This document shows positions 1-12,260 of a stretch of DNA of 64,000 nt, piece after piece. The translations under genes were made by a program, and so were the position numbers. The DNA comes from Caenorhabditis elegans. Its lineage: Eukaryota > Nematoda > Chromadorea > Rhabditida > Rhabditidae. Under the pieces are notes generated by a model that saw only the letters and a list, made by a program, of their open reading frames with translations, did no database searches and was not told the DNA's origin. Location of the stretch: NCBI RefSeq assembly GCF_000002985.6, contig NC_003282.8, positions 8,866,001 through 8,930,000 on the forward strand, read 5' to 3'. How positions within the stretch are numbered: the stretch's first letter is position 1; the number at the start of each line of letters is the position of its first letter.

Positions 1-2149
1 TCTCCATGTAGGAACGAGAACTAACAAATCCAGGGAGCAAAAATCCGGATTAGTGAATCGAAATCCACAGAGACAATCTGAACAGCAATTAGAGCGAATA
101 CTTGCGAAATTTGTTTCCTGCAGAATTTGTCAAATGAAAAAGGACATAAAACAACAAAACCCAATGACAAGACCAACAAAAGATGATGGAACAGACACCA
201 AGAGGTCGATAAGAAAGACAGTGACACAACCGACCACAGTGGGGGAGTGAAAGAGAGGGCGCGAAAAGCAGCAGAAAACGACGGGCGGGAGACAGACGGA
301 CAACACACACAAGTGAAATCGAGCCAAGAATGATGAAAGAAATGAGACGCAGAGGTGACATTGAAGGGAAAAGAGGATGTCCCTATGGGCGCCCGCGACG
401 CCCAAGGTGACAGGTGATGTTTTTTTTCGCGGGAATTGATGGAATTCAATGGAGAAGAAACAAAAACAAAGCAATACATCGGAACGAGCGAATGGGCTCC
501 GATAAATCTCTGATATGAATTGCCTGTAAATGTCATGTGTTCACATTTTTGTTTTATTCTCATTTGCCATTTTATAGAACTGATAGAGCGTTTTGATAGG
601 ATTATTTCAGCAAGAAAAAGGAAAAGTTGTGTTCAACAGAAATGTGTTTGCTAAAAAATTTCTGACATGGCAAGAAAATTCATTGAATTGTTCAGCATCG
701 CATCTTTTAAGGGCCCTTCATGGACAATTGCCAAGACCCGCATTTCGGGAATTTTTCTATTAGAGATATAGGATATCAGATTGGAAACTGTGACGTTGTC
801 CTGAGAATCAACGTTTTTTTTTGTCAATTCCAATTAGAAATGGATATCTAATGAACTTTTACGAAGAAAGTTGATCGACTATAACTTAAACTTGTCAGCT
901 CTATTGTTTTCGATGGGGGTGGAACATTTTGCACAACAGAAATGAGCGGATGACATGGAACAATTGAGCAGGCCTGTAGAAAACTATGATGGGCAAAAAT
1001 GTCATAAATTTCGGGGATTTGGTGACGAGCCGAGAAAATGTTTTCAGTTAAATATACAATCAAAATGTTTTCTAAATCGAAAACTAGCATGAATTCAGAA
1101 AGAAAAAACATATGATACTAATTTATTAGACAATACGAATTTCGCAGAACAACTAAAACCAGTTTCTGTGATAACTGGTGTTCGTCTTCTACAGACAATC
1201 AAAAGACTTGGCATAGTTTTTCCTGTTTAGAAATTCCAAAAAATAAAACCAAGAGAGAAACGTTTCTAGAAACACGAATATATATTTTTCACATTTCTCT
1301 ATAAGCTCTCATTTAGCTTGCTATAAGGCTCAACCTACAATAGTTTATGATCTTTTCATGAGAATCTACAAGAAATACTTGGTTGAGTTGAACACAAGTA
1401 GTTAAACTTGTCAACAATAAAATTGAAGTGTTTTAAACAGATGTTCAGTTAATTGAACGACGGGAAAAACGACACAACACAACTAAAAGAAGAAATCTCA
1501 CAGAAAAAAATAGCGAAAGGGGAGCAGAAGAATCTCCGATAAGTTACAAGTATGTTTGTGACAACTGATCCATATTCCTGTGGTTATGAGGGAGTGTGTC
1601 AGATGATCGATCAGTTGAGATCGAATTTGTTAGAAGAAACTGCTGAAAAAGTTGTACTCTGAGCATGTTTAACGGATGGAACAAAATAGCTAGTAAAAAC
1701 ACATATTTGTCACAGAATTTCCTATCAAACAAAATTGTACTGTTATCAACTATCAAAGACGTCACATTGTCACCTGAACCAGATTTTGCAACACCAGGTG
1801 GAATGCGACAAGAGAACGCTCAGTGCAAGATGCGAGAAGTTTTGAGAAAAGGAAAAATTCAATAAAATGACGCGATGAATGGTGAGAAAAAGAGGGTGAA
1901 GCAAATGAAAGTGGCTAAACAAATAAACAAATATGAAGAGTAGAAAATTTTAGAAAATTCAGTCACAATATATTTTATAAAATAAAAATTTGGTTGTTCA
2001 ACCAATTTGAAATTTTAAAGAACCATAATCTTATAAAAATGAAAAATAGTTTTATAGGAATCAGAATTTCAAAATTAAGTAAAACCGGCAAATAAAATTA
2101 AAAATCGATTTCAAAGATGTTTCACATGATTTTGATTGCTTGAACACGA
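1..2149. other. Gene-free stretch left of npp-23
   Basis: No convincing gene is visible. Bases 1-560 are purine-rich on plus and pyrimidine-rich on minus. That composition resembles promoter or 5' leader DNA of a minus-strand gene running leftwards out of the window. A 180-codon minus ORF (21-563) has low-complexity F/S/L-rich composition and no recognisable motif. Bases 560-2149 are AT-rich and contain the 3' flank of npp-23. I found no tRNA boxes or long repeats. Confidence 0.5.
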
Positions 2150-3669
2150 TTAAAATCTCCCGAAATTGGAATTTGGAAAGAATGGAAGTTGTTGATACAG
2201 TGAGATCAATCCAATTGAGCTTGCAGTGACAACAGTGTCTGAACGAATATCAAATGATGAGATAGAGTGCACAGATTCATTTCTGATTGGATCAAGACGG
2301 AGAGAATTCACTAGGTCGCCTTCCAACCAAATTGTGTCTTTTGTTGAACGAGGACCAACGGCGCTGAAAGAAATTAATTTAATTAGTACCGAATCTGATG
2401 TTTGGGAGGAAAAGTGGGTTGAAAGATTAGCAACTCCAGAGATAAGAATATCAATTTTGAAACTTACATTGGCGCTCCAGATGCATCAATTCTGATCAAG
2501 CTTCCATCATTTGAAGATACCAGAAGATTATCTCCGCATTTTGGATGAAACATGACTTGAGAAATTGCCTTCTTTGCGACCAGATAAGTACTTGTGATAT
2601 TTGCTCCACGAACATTTCTGGCATCAATTAATCCAACAATACCATCATCAGTTCCACAGCAGACAAGATTTGATTGAGCTGGATGAGAGCACAAGGCTGT
2701 GACTGCATCGAGTGCCTTTTTAGAAGGAATTAAGGTTTTGATGGGGTCAAGGGTGTTAGCTGCAAAATTTAATCTGGAATTAAAGCAAAGAAAAGAGATT
2801 TATGAATTAACCAACAATGTTCATTGTTTTCTCTCAAATCCCACATCGTGATCTGCCCATTTGCATCGCCAGCCATTACCACATTCGTACCGAAAGTTGT
2901 GCAAACTGAACGAATACCAGCTTGTCCCTAAAAATATTGCCTCAATTGTAGATATTTCATTTTTCGTACCGTAAAAATTGTCCTGGGCATTCCAGTTTCC
3001 ACATCCACCGCTACAAGAGATCCGTTTGAAGAAGCGCTGATGAAAACTGTTATTAATAGTTTCAAAAGCCAAAATTCTTACCTCAAAATGGAATTTCCAT
3101 GCCGGCAAATCTTACGACTTGCCGAGCCGCTGTGAATAGATGGAATCCGCGACATCTGGAAGATTTAATTCGTATATTTAGAATAACACTGATAAATAGT
3201 TTACCAGCGCTAAATCGTCTTTATCCGTACTGAAAACAGCTAGAGATCCGTCTGCATAACCAATACAGACTCGATTATCGGTCATTGTGCTGAAAACAAT
3301 TCAATTTGGTGTCTTTCAAAACAATGTCTAGTTACCATGCATCATTGGGATCGATTTCGGAATTTTTAGTGGCCAAAACTTTGAAAGGATCAATTCCGTC
3401 ATCTCTTTCCCACAAGGAAATGCATCTTCCGCGCCCTTTTCCCAGCGAAATAATTTGTGAACTTGTCTCTCCAGTGAACAATATCTGAAATTTCAAGTTT
3501 CATACTGAATTCGAATAAGATTCACGTATTCCGCTGATAAACTTACTTTAGATAACTTAACATCGGCATGCTGCATAATTTCATCGACGAGCGGAGTGGA
3601 ACTTCCAACTTCGGTTCTTTGGGGAATTTCCGAATCTTCTGTATCCGTAGTGATTGTTACGACGGCCAT
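2150..3669 (-). CDS. npp-23: Nup43-like WD40 nucleoporin NPP-23
   Basis: The predicted 371-residue protein is a WD40 beta-propeller, assigned as NPP-23, the nematode Nup43 subunit of the Nup107-160 scaffold (nuclear envelope, and kinetochores in mitosis). Exons on minus: 3547-3669, 3336-3484, 3205-3289, 3082-3155, 2970-3036, 2816-2927, 2468-2759 and 2150-2363. Repeat-like signatures seen are VMAGDANGQITMWDLRE, CCGTDDGIVGLIDARN and LLVSSNDGSLIRID, each with the GxLxxxD pattern of WD strands. The N-terminal 40 residues are acidic and unstructured. The start ATG at 3669 is the first in-frame Met after stretches resembling UTR. The exon 6/7 junction is notable: the stronger-looking donor and acceptor would create a TGA, so I used GT at 2815 with the TTTTGCAG acceptor at 2760. 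The family call rests on propeller pattern plus recognition; another small WD40 nucleoporin is the main alternative. Confidence 0.8.
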
Positions 3670-4101
3670 TTTAATAATTCTGATAGTTAAAACTTTAAAA
3701 AATGTAAAACACTGGAAAAAATATAAAGAAAAATTGTAGAAATACAATGAAATTCGGAGAGTTCGAACTTTTGTGATGAAAAAAGAAACATTGTTTGAAA
3801 AAGATAAACAGCACGCGCCCGCGTTAAAGCGGAGCGTCGTAGTGGCGTTATCGGCGGGAATATTTAATTTTTAAAAAACTTGAACGATGCTTGTTCTATT
3901 TTCTTTTTCACTTCAGTCAACTAATTTGTATTGAAAGTTGTTTGAAATTGGAGAACAGGAATGAAAGCGTGCGAAACTTTATTGTACTCATTGAAATATC
4001 AGGAAATAAAATAAAAATAGCAGTTTTTCGACCCGAAAAATGAAAAAAAAAGAAGTGTATTCTAGAATATGAATCTCGAACGACAAATGCAACCATGAGT
4101 T
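3670..4101. other. Gap between npp-23 and the C6-domain gene
   Basis: This 430-base gap separates two minus-strand genes. It holds a GC-rich stretch near 3808-3855, probably the npp-23 promoter, and a minus-strand AATAAA (read as TTTATT on plus near 3978) that would end the upstream C6-domain gene. The spacing between that poly(A) signal and the npp-23 start is about 310 bases. Confidence 0.5.
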
Positions 4102-7005
4102 TTATCCTCCGGTTGGAGGATTTGTGAGAATACATTCTACTGTGGTCAAAACAAGAGTAGATCCCATCCGAGTGTATGTCCTGAAAAGTGAGAAATACTT
4201 GGGCGCTTAAAAGCCTTTAGTCGACAATGTTTAAAAATCTTATATAAGTTTTAAAAAATATTAAAAACTATGAAATCTATATAGTCAATATAAAACACCT
4301 ACCATTGGCCGGAACTACAAATTAATTGAACTGTAGCTGTATTTTCAGCATACTCCAAATAATTAACAGCATTTCCAACGAGTGCAGCAAAAAGATCCAA
4401 TGAAGTATCGGTACTTCTGAAAGATTCAATTTGTCAATCACAGAGCTCTTGTGCAAAAAAAACATCAATTTACACATACAAATGACTAATCGAATCAGAA
4501 AAAACTCACGAGCATGTGGCAGTGGCGACAGTTCTACACGTGTTACTGTCATAAGCAAAAGTGGCTGTTCCATCGGGGAAATCACTATCAGTCAAGATTA
4601 GAGGTACTACTGGGCAACAATCTAAAAGTTTTGAACATGAATTACCAGAAGAGATGTATTAAGTGTAAGTACAAATATGCATGCATTGTTTTCAAAAAAT
4701 TGTTAAAGTTTTCATTTTTGCCGTAGATTTTCCAAAACAGAAAGGCATGCTAAAAACACTACAATTTTTTATATTATTTTATTATGTGACAAAGTATTAC
4801 ATATAGACTAAAAATATTTATTCAGAAATCAGAAAAAATCGAAATAAATCATGAAAAGTTTCTCACCATTTTATGACTTAATTAACTTACCCCAGAATAT
4901 TACGGGATTTCACAAAACAGCGATTGAAACAGTTGAAAGAAACACAATTTAATATCGAAAAATTAAATGAATGAACTATGTATTTGTTTAATTCAACAAT
5001 TTAATAGATACAAAAAACTTCAATTATATTACAAATCGATGTTGGTGATGGAACTATCTAAAATTTCATCTTTCGGGAATCATAGAAGGAAATTTTAAAT
5101 TTTATGGAAACAGAGATACTTGATATCATAATAAACCCGAAAAAAATTAATTTGAAAAACTATGGTTCTGTTGCCAAATTAGTAAGTACACATTCAACGG
5201 TATCAATTGCAATTGATTGTCCTTGATCAGTGTAGATCCTAAAATCATCAAAAATTTTGTTACATTCATATGGATAAGTAATGATTACCATTCCCCATTC
5301 TGACATGTAAATTCGACAGTTACAGTATCAACGTCACCGTTCAAATAATAAATCTGATTACCAAAGATTCCCGCTCGCAAGTCCAATGTTGTGTCGAATG
5401 ATCTTAATTATTTATGAATAAAACTAACTCAACAGAAAAGTTACTTACGAACAAGTAATTGCAACACCAGTGTTACAACCAGGAGTACCGCTATACACTG
5501 GAACGTATTGTCCGTCGGGAAGATTTGGTCGCGGGGTTGGCAAGTATATTACCTCACCACAACAACCTAAAGCTCATGTAATACTTCTTTGTGAAAAATG
5601 ATAAGTTGTTGGACGAATAGTTAAATTGTCCATATTAAATTGAATACAAATATAAAAACAAAAAATTGAAGATTAAAATAAAGACAATCAAATTTCAAAC
5701 TAAACATCTAGCGAAAAAAAAATAGAAAAGTATTTAAAAACGAAAGAATATATATTGAAATTAAAACAAAAATAATTTATGAAAAATAAAAATGAACTGG
5801 CAAAAAAATAGGCAAAAATTAAAAACTATGCATACCTTACTTTCCCTAATACTTTTCCCCTTTACTCTATTTTGGCATCTCATATATCGGTTGGCTTTTT
5901 GTGGTTTCATTAAAACATTTTTTACAGTAAAAGTATTTCTATGTTTTCAAACAAATGTTTATGAAACCAAAGAAGACAACCGAGAATTGAGCTGTCAAAG
6001 TTAAGCAAATAGGGTGCTATTGGAAAAATATGGTAAGCTGTGGGCATATGGCATACAGAGTGACAATCAATAGCAGCAGTTGGTTGAATTTTTCGACACA
6101 GAAACATTGTACTTCTGATAAACGGCAAGTGGATAGAGACGTAACAAGACAAGTGTGGTTCAACCGTTCAAAAATTTTCTGTTTTGACAAAAAACACCAA
6201 CAAATATGACCTGATTATAGATTATATAATTGGAAAGTTTTTTATGAATTGGAAAGATACGGTGTTTGAACGGACGAATTGTTGTTAGTAAATTTTTTAA
6301 CTTTGAAAACTTGAATTTATTTTGTTAACATTAAACATTTGATGTTTTGTGCACATTATACTCACCAGTGGGAACGACAGTGGTGGTGGTAGTGACGGTG
6401 GGATCAGTGGTTGTGGAACCTGAACAGATATGGTGAAGAGTACGAGTGCTTAGATTATACGGTAACGGAACATGAAATGTGTCAATTAGGTCGCCTTTTG
6501 AGATGTCCTTCTAATGTGCGAGTTCTGTTTGGTTGAATAAATTGAATACTTTGTTTTCAAATATTCATTGTTAATTATTTTTGTAAGTGTATTGTAAGTG
6601 TGAATCAAAACGGAACAGGACTCTGTCTACTTACCTGTTGGAGATGGTGTGGTACTTGGAATAGTTTGCAGGCAAGCATGTGTTGAAGGCATCATCCTGA
6701 GGATGAGCAAGAACACCTGAAAGATGATCGGATAACTTTATCTATTTAAAGATATTGACAATGGGGAACTTTTTTAAACCATAGTAAAACGTCTCAAAAA
6801 ATTTTCATTTACAACCAAGAAGTGGATATTACTCAGTTTTCATTTGACATAGATTTGGAAGACAATTTTTCAACGATTTTTCAATTTGGCAGTTTACCAA
6901 TTTTGACTTAAACTATTCTAAAATCAAAAATGTAGAGCGTTATTAATGATACGCGGTCATGTAAGAGTTTCAATAGTATGAGTTTCATAAACTTACTATA
7001 ATCAT
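4102..7005 (-). CDS. Secreted C6-domain protein with two 3' cassettes
   Basis: Common 5' exons on minus: 6997-7005 (ATG at 7005), 6635-6716 and 6366-6419. They encode a hydrophobic signal peptide starting MIIVFLLILRMM and a Thr/Pro-rich linker. Two downstream three-exon sets follow, each encoding one nematode C6 domain (CC start, WxY, VEC end). The proximal set is 5449-5566, 5289-5402 and 5160-5238, ending TAG; with the common exons it gives 151 residues. The distal set is 4510-4621, 4303-4416 and 4102-4180, ending TAA. Matching exons are 118/112, 114/114 and 79/79 nt with identical phases. The distal set needs one leading base, which the linker exon supplies, and I see no local signal-peptide exon for it. 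I infer alternative terminal cassettes; two tandem genes is the alternative. Function of C6 domains is unknown. Each cassette has its own minus-strand AATAAA downstream (near 4815 and 3978). Confidence 0.7.
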
Positions 7006-7810
7006 TCCCGAGCACCGGGAGACGGCAGTTGAAAGAACCCAGGGTGAAGCCCAAATTCTGAAAAATAATTGGTGCAAGCCTTCAAGACAATTCAAATAGA
7101 ATTTTGAAAAAAAAGTAACAGTTATACGGTGAAATAGCTTCATGTGTCAATCATTTTTTCTGTAAAACTTTATACATAACTCAACAGGAAACGAAAGGAA
7201 AATGAGAAGCACAGTGGAAACATCGAAAATGGAGAAAGTTTGGAAACAATGTAAAGAAAGCGGGAAAAGGGGAGAAGAAGGAACGTACCCCTATTTTGGA
7301 GTCTGGCCCGAATGTGGGTCTTGAACGGATTATCGCTTAATGACTGGCTAGAAGAAATGTTTCCACCTCCTTCCCGTCCCGCTTCACGTTTTCATTTATT
7401 TCTGGAGGGACCGAAGTTCATTATGTACGAGTACGTCTACACTTTGATCCTTTTTTCTCCGAACTTGTTCAGAATTTTGATTGTAGACCGGATTAAACGT
7501 TTATTCCCTTTCTTCTGCCAAAAGCCTAAAAGTTTCAATTCTTTTTATATTACAAGGTACACGTAACAGCTAGATTTTTGATGCTTCTAGCATTGCAATA
7601 GAGAATTCTAAGCTTAATGAAGAATAAAACGTGCTTTCTATAATGTACTGCAAAAGCTAAAGCCTTGTTTTGGAGACTCGGTTTGCTGACTTATTAAAAA
7701 CTTCTGAAAATTAGATATTATGGAACTAGGGGCTTAATGAGTGGCAAAAAGGCAATAGCGTTTACTGAAATCAGGACTAAAACTAGATTTTAAAAAATTA
7801 CGGAGCTCCC
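7006..7810. other. Upstream region of the C6-domain gene
   Basis: A TTTTCAG-type acceptor at 7058-7059 on minus bounds a likely 5' leader exon of the C6-domain gene (6997-7057). A further possible non-coding exon lies near 7287-7330, where minus reads a GTACG donor. ORFs here are short and unremarkable. The rest is AT-rich spacer. Confidence 0.35.
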
Positions 7811-8008
7811 GTGGTTTCATTTATTGAAAGGATTACACTATTTAAACCACTGAGCCAGAGTCCGTCAAAAACTGTCAAAGAGGAAGACAAGGAGAATGCA
7901 CCAACCAAGAAAACTGTTCTGAAGCCATCTTCTACTGATGAGAAGAAGATCACCAACTCGGATATCTACATTCGAGAGATCTCTAGAAGAATTCTGCAAT
8001 CAGTTTAA
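7811..8008 (+). pseudogene. Orphan coding-like fragment, unknown
   Basis: A run of about 55 codons (roughly 7840-8008, ending TAA) has protein-like composition: Lys/Glu/Ser/Thr-rich, with the segment KEEDKENAPTKKT and a C-terminus ISRRILQSV. There is no ATG at its beginning, no TTTTCAG acceptor immediately upstream, and no partner exon I can identify. It could be the last exon of a small gene, or a truncated or retroposed copy of the 3' end of another gene. I do not recognise the parent protein. It lies between two divergent genes, 260 bases upstream of the decarboxylase-like gene on the same strand. Confidence 0.35.
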
Positions 8009-8269
8009 TTTTTCCATCAATTGCAAGATTCATTTCTCAAAGTTTATGTATTTTTCTCACAATTTTTCGTGGCCTTTTTCTTCTTTACGTGTTCTAATTT
8101 TCCTCGTTTTCCCACACCCATAAACTTCAGTTCAAATTTTTATAATCTTATCCCACGATTTTCTGTGATTCGGTTTTCCTTCGATTAGTAAATCGTTCAA
8201 AGTAAGTGTTTGTTTTGATTTTCGTTGGATCACGCAATGATTTCCAGATTGGCATAAAAAATAACGAAA

Positions 8270-10976
8270 ATGGGAGCAGAAGTGCCGGCGTTGATTGTAT
8301 GCCTGGTGGTATCGTTATGCTTCAATGCGGGATTTATTGTGTATTTTGTTTTGAAACGAAAAAGGTAATATTTAGGTTCAAAGGACGGAGCATATGTGTG
8401 TATGGGTCTCGCCGCCAAAATACATATTAAAAATAATGTTCTGTTAACATAAGAACACGGCGAGACCCATTTGTATAAATGCGCCTCCCTTGAAACTTGT
8501 AGAATTTTGCAAAAAAATGCACAGTAAGCGAATTTTCTAGTGAAAAAGTGTCGGAATACAAAAAAGTTGAAAATCCTGATGTGGAAAACTTCTCCAAGTC
8601 TTCGGTTCGACCACCACCACCGGAGCCAAAGCCGCAACGAAGTCCACCTGATAGAGAGAAAGAATCTAAAGATCCTCAGCCAATGAATAATAACCGATCA
8701 AAAGAGCATGTTCTACGATCTGAAAATCAGGTAAAATTTGGAATTTTCTAGTGAAAAGACGAATAAAACAAATAATTAGGCTCCGACAAACGAAATTCAA
8801 CAGCGAAGCGATCGGCAGAAACTTCAGGAACCAATTGGAAAAAATGAATTCATTAAATGCATGAGCTTAGTGGTTCAATTTATCAATGACTATTTTGATG
8901 AGTCACACAAGCAACCAGTCATTCCAGGTAACCCACATTATACATTATTGGTTCATAATTTTTTATATTTCTTACAGAAAACGACGTAAATTCCTCACGG
9001 ATTCACGTAAAGGTTCCTGAGAAGGCTGAAGAGCTCACTGAGATTCTGAAGGACCTAAAGGAAATCGTCATTCCAAATGTACGGATTATGATTTAACCTT
9101 ATGTTTATAGGTTTTTTTTTCAGATTTGCCATACTCACCATCCTCGTTATCATGCAAAGTTCGCTGGGAAGTCTCTGGCGGATCTTGTTGCAAGTACTAT
9201 TTCTGCTGCACTTGGCCATGATGTGGTAAGTCACTGAGACATTTGGACCAATTTGACCCAACTCGCTTAAAAGGTTCCAAAGTTGGCACAAAACTTGGTT
9301 TACGTAATGCTCAAGTTTTTCAAAAGGCTCCAAATTCAACTCTAGTCAATATCTAACCAAGGTTTAAAAATTGACATGGCAATCGGACCGAGTCTTGTTC
9401 AACTTCTAAACAAAATATACATTTTTGAGCGGTGTCAAAAAAAATTCGCCCCCAATCGATTCAAAGCAAATTCACTGAAAGTTTTTTTTTTTTTCAAGTG
9501 ATTGTATTTCAGAACTCTTCTCCAATAATTGAATCGATTGAGCGAATTATTTGTAAATGGCTATCCACTTCAATGGCAATTCCTCAAATAAAATCAAGTC
9601 TCGGAGAGCTACGTGATCCAATTGGTACTGTATTCTACACACCGTGTGATGTCTTCATTTCGGTAATCCGTCATGCGATTGAAAAATTTGAAAAGACGGA
9701 TTCGGGCAAGGAACGATCGAAGAACGCGGATTACATTGTATACTGTAGTGATGATTCTCAAGTTCCACTGAAGGAACCGTGTATTTCGTGCCGAGTTAAA
9801 CTTCGAAAAGTGATCACCGATGAGAAGAACGGATCTGGAATGACATCAGCGAATTTGCTGAAACAAATGGAGAAAGATATTGCAAGAGGATTCACTCCAC
9901 TAGTGATTATTGCAAACTATGGATCAGCTAATATCGCGGCAAATGATGAGATTTGGGATCTGGTAACAGTCTCCAGAAGGTATTTTATCTTTACATGTTC
10001 CAACATTTTTCCCAACTTTCAGCAAGAAAATCTGGCTTCACCTTGATGCATCGTATGCTGGATGTGAATGGCTCGACAGTAATAGCAGAAATAATGTTCA
10101 GTAAGTTAACCGATTTTATAAGCCTGCTAGATTTCCAATTTTCAGTGCACTAATATCCGAAGTACACTCCGTGCACATTACATGTTCATCCCTGTTCCCG
10201 TATTCTGGAAGAATTTCAGTTGTTTGGAGTTGTGAGAAATTGGAGTTGGATGGAGGTGAGTTATTCTGGTAGAATATGTCCTAATGTATCTATTTCAGCC
10301 AAGATCCTTTATGGAGAACACCCAATTCGTTTATGGATTCTCATTCGTCTCCATGGTATCCGATCAATTCGTGAAGCTGTCAAGCGAAAGATTATTCTTG
10401 GGAACGCTTTCTCTGAGAGGATGTCACATCATTCACAGTTATTCGAGATGCATCATACCAATGAACATGGAGTTACAGTTTTTCAGTATAAAAATGTATT
10501 TTTTTTATTTGAAATAATTAATTAATTTAGATGTTTCAGAAAAAAATCAAAGATCGCACTGAGGATACAAATAAGATTACTTCAATGTTCCACAACTATC
10601 TCGTCTTGTCCTCAACTCTCAAGTTCTCAATTGTTTCGGTTAGTTTTTGAAACACAGAATCGTTATAATTAATATATTTCCAGTTCCACGGAAAAGTCCT
10701 CATCAAGTCAGTTGTCAACTACGGTCGATGCAACCTCTCAATCATGGACGAGTCTGTCTCGACTTTGGTGAACAGTGTCGATGAGTTTGAAGAGGCTTTG
10801 AGTAAGTTTAAAATTTTAGATTAAAAGAAAAACATGAATTTTCAGAGAAGAAGAAGAAGATAGTTTGTGAGACTCCGAAAAATGAGTTCTGTGAAATGAT
10901 TGGGGGTTCACCAAATGAGACAACTGATACCACACAATCGGATGATGGAATTGATAAGAAGAAGAAAAAGAATTGA
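8270..10976 (+). CDS. hdl-2: Membrane-anchored AADC-like protein lacking PLP lysine
   Basis: This 611-residue protein belongs to the group II PLP-dependent decarboxylases (aromatic amino acid or histidine decarboxylase type). The symbol hdl-2 is from memory of a histidine-decarboxylase-like gene here. Exons: 8270-8364, 8541-8730, 8780-8927, 8978-9078, 9124-9225, 9513-9979, 10023-10100, 10146-10255, 10299-10495, 10540-10638, 10684-10801 and 10846-10976. Residues about 5-28 form a single hydrophobic anchor followed by KRK, then a Pro/charged linker. Family landmarks are HHPRYHAKFAG (substrate-side motif), HLDASYAG (the PLP-pyridine Asp motif) and LWILIRLHGI. The NPHKW block that carries the Schiff-base Lys is replaced by TCSSLFPYSG within one continuous exon, so the catalytic Lys is absent. 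I infer a catalytically dead or repurposed protein. The C-terminus ends in a Lys-rich tail. AATAAA lies at about 11004. Confidence 0.75.
8402..8470. repeat. 13-bp inverted repeat in hdl-2 intron 1
   Basis: ATGGGTCTCGCCG (8402-8414) is matched exactly by its reverse complement at 8458-8470, leaving a 43-base AT-rich loop. It lies wholly in intron 1 of the decarboxylase-like gene. The GGTCTCG core resembles ends of inverted-repeat elements also seen at 52253-52553, so it is probably a small element remnant. Confidence 0.7.
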
Positions 10977-12260
10977 TCTTTATGATGATTGGAAAAGTTC
11001 TGTGAATAAATAGTTTGAAGTGATTTTTTTTTGGTGGCCTAATCTAAATATGGGCTTTTGTCTAGTGTAGCCTGGTTTCATCTATCACTGCCTCCTTTGT
11101 CCATTTTTTGCCGGAATTAGAAAAATGGTGATAACTAGGCGGGAAAAAGGTGGTAGAAAGGTGGCAAAGAGATGGTAGGAAAGTGGCAAAGAGTGGACGG
11201 AAGGTGGGAAGCCCAAAAAATAGTGGATTCACTGTTTTCTGTGCTTCCCACTTTTTGTACACTTTTTTTCACCTTTTTTCAAATATTTTCAACTATTTCA
11301 GTCTATAGATATGAAAATTTAGATCTAAGACTTTCGTTTGAAAATATCAGTGTTACTGTTTGACTCTCTGTCTTTGGAAAAACAGAATATTTTTAAATAA
11401 TTTTATGTAAAACTCCGACAACCAGGAAAAAAACGATAACCGGACAAAGAAATCAATCACATATTTTGCGAGAAATCATACGATGATAAAACAATAGTGG
11501 TAATATTAAAACTTTGATAATCCATTTCCAAGTATATGACAATATTATTAACTTAAAATCTCTGACTTATTTCCAAAGTGAACGTCATTGGGCATTTGAA
11601 AGTTGATAATTCAAATTTCAAGTGTTGAATATGATGGCGGCTTTGAGAAATAGATGATACGTGAGGATGTTGACTCATTCCGAAGAAGGCTGAAAATCCC
11701 ACAGAAATTAATATTTAAATAAATATATTAATAAATAAGTAATGTTGAATGCCATGAACGGTATTTTTTTTTTTAATCCGTTGTGCAGTCTAGTAGGTTC
11801 ATTGTCTCGCAAAATATCCAGGCAATAAAAAGAGTGAGGCATTGGAAGTTGTAAACTCACTTAAGACATAGAGTATGGTCTTCCTATTTTATGATTGAGG
11901 ATTAGCTTGTGAATCGTTCTATCCGTGATGCATTCTAGGATGTAACGAGTTTTCTTGCCAACCAGTATGCGTACTATATTTATGTTAAATTTGTTCAAAC
12001 TTTAATGGTGGACCATCAAAATTTGTTTGTCTCTAATAACCTCAACAGATTCCGAGAAGCACAATTTCAAATTTGAATCATGGAAAAAATCTCAAAAATG
12101 TTTTATCCCCATTCTAAATTAAAAAAAGGCTGTAAAATAATTGTATTGATTTATGCGATTAGTTTGACTATTTTGGTTTGTTTTTTTTTTCATTTATTAC
12201 TGGTAAATTTTCAGAAAATTTTAGTTATCATAATATTAATAAATCGACAAAAAGAACCAC
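10977..12260. other. Convergent intergenic region
   Basis: This lies between the 3' ends of the decarboxylase-like gene and the paired-domain gene. Bases 11110-11220 hold imperfect direct repeats around GGTGG(T/C)A(G/A)AAAGGTGGCAAAGAG. Short ORFs on both strands of that repeat are artefacts of it. A 70-codon plus ORF at 12080-12292 is AT-rich and hydrophobic and overlaps the end of the minus gene. I see no other gene. Confidence 0.45.
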
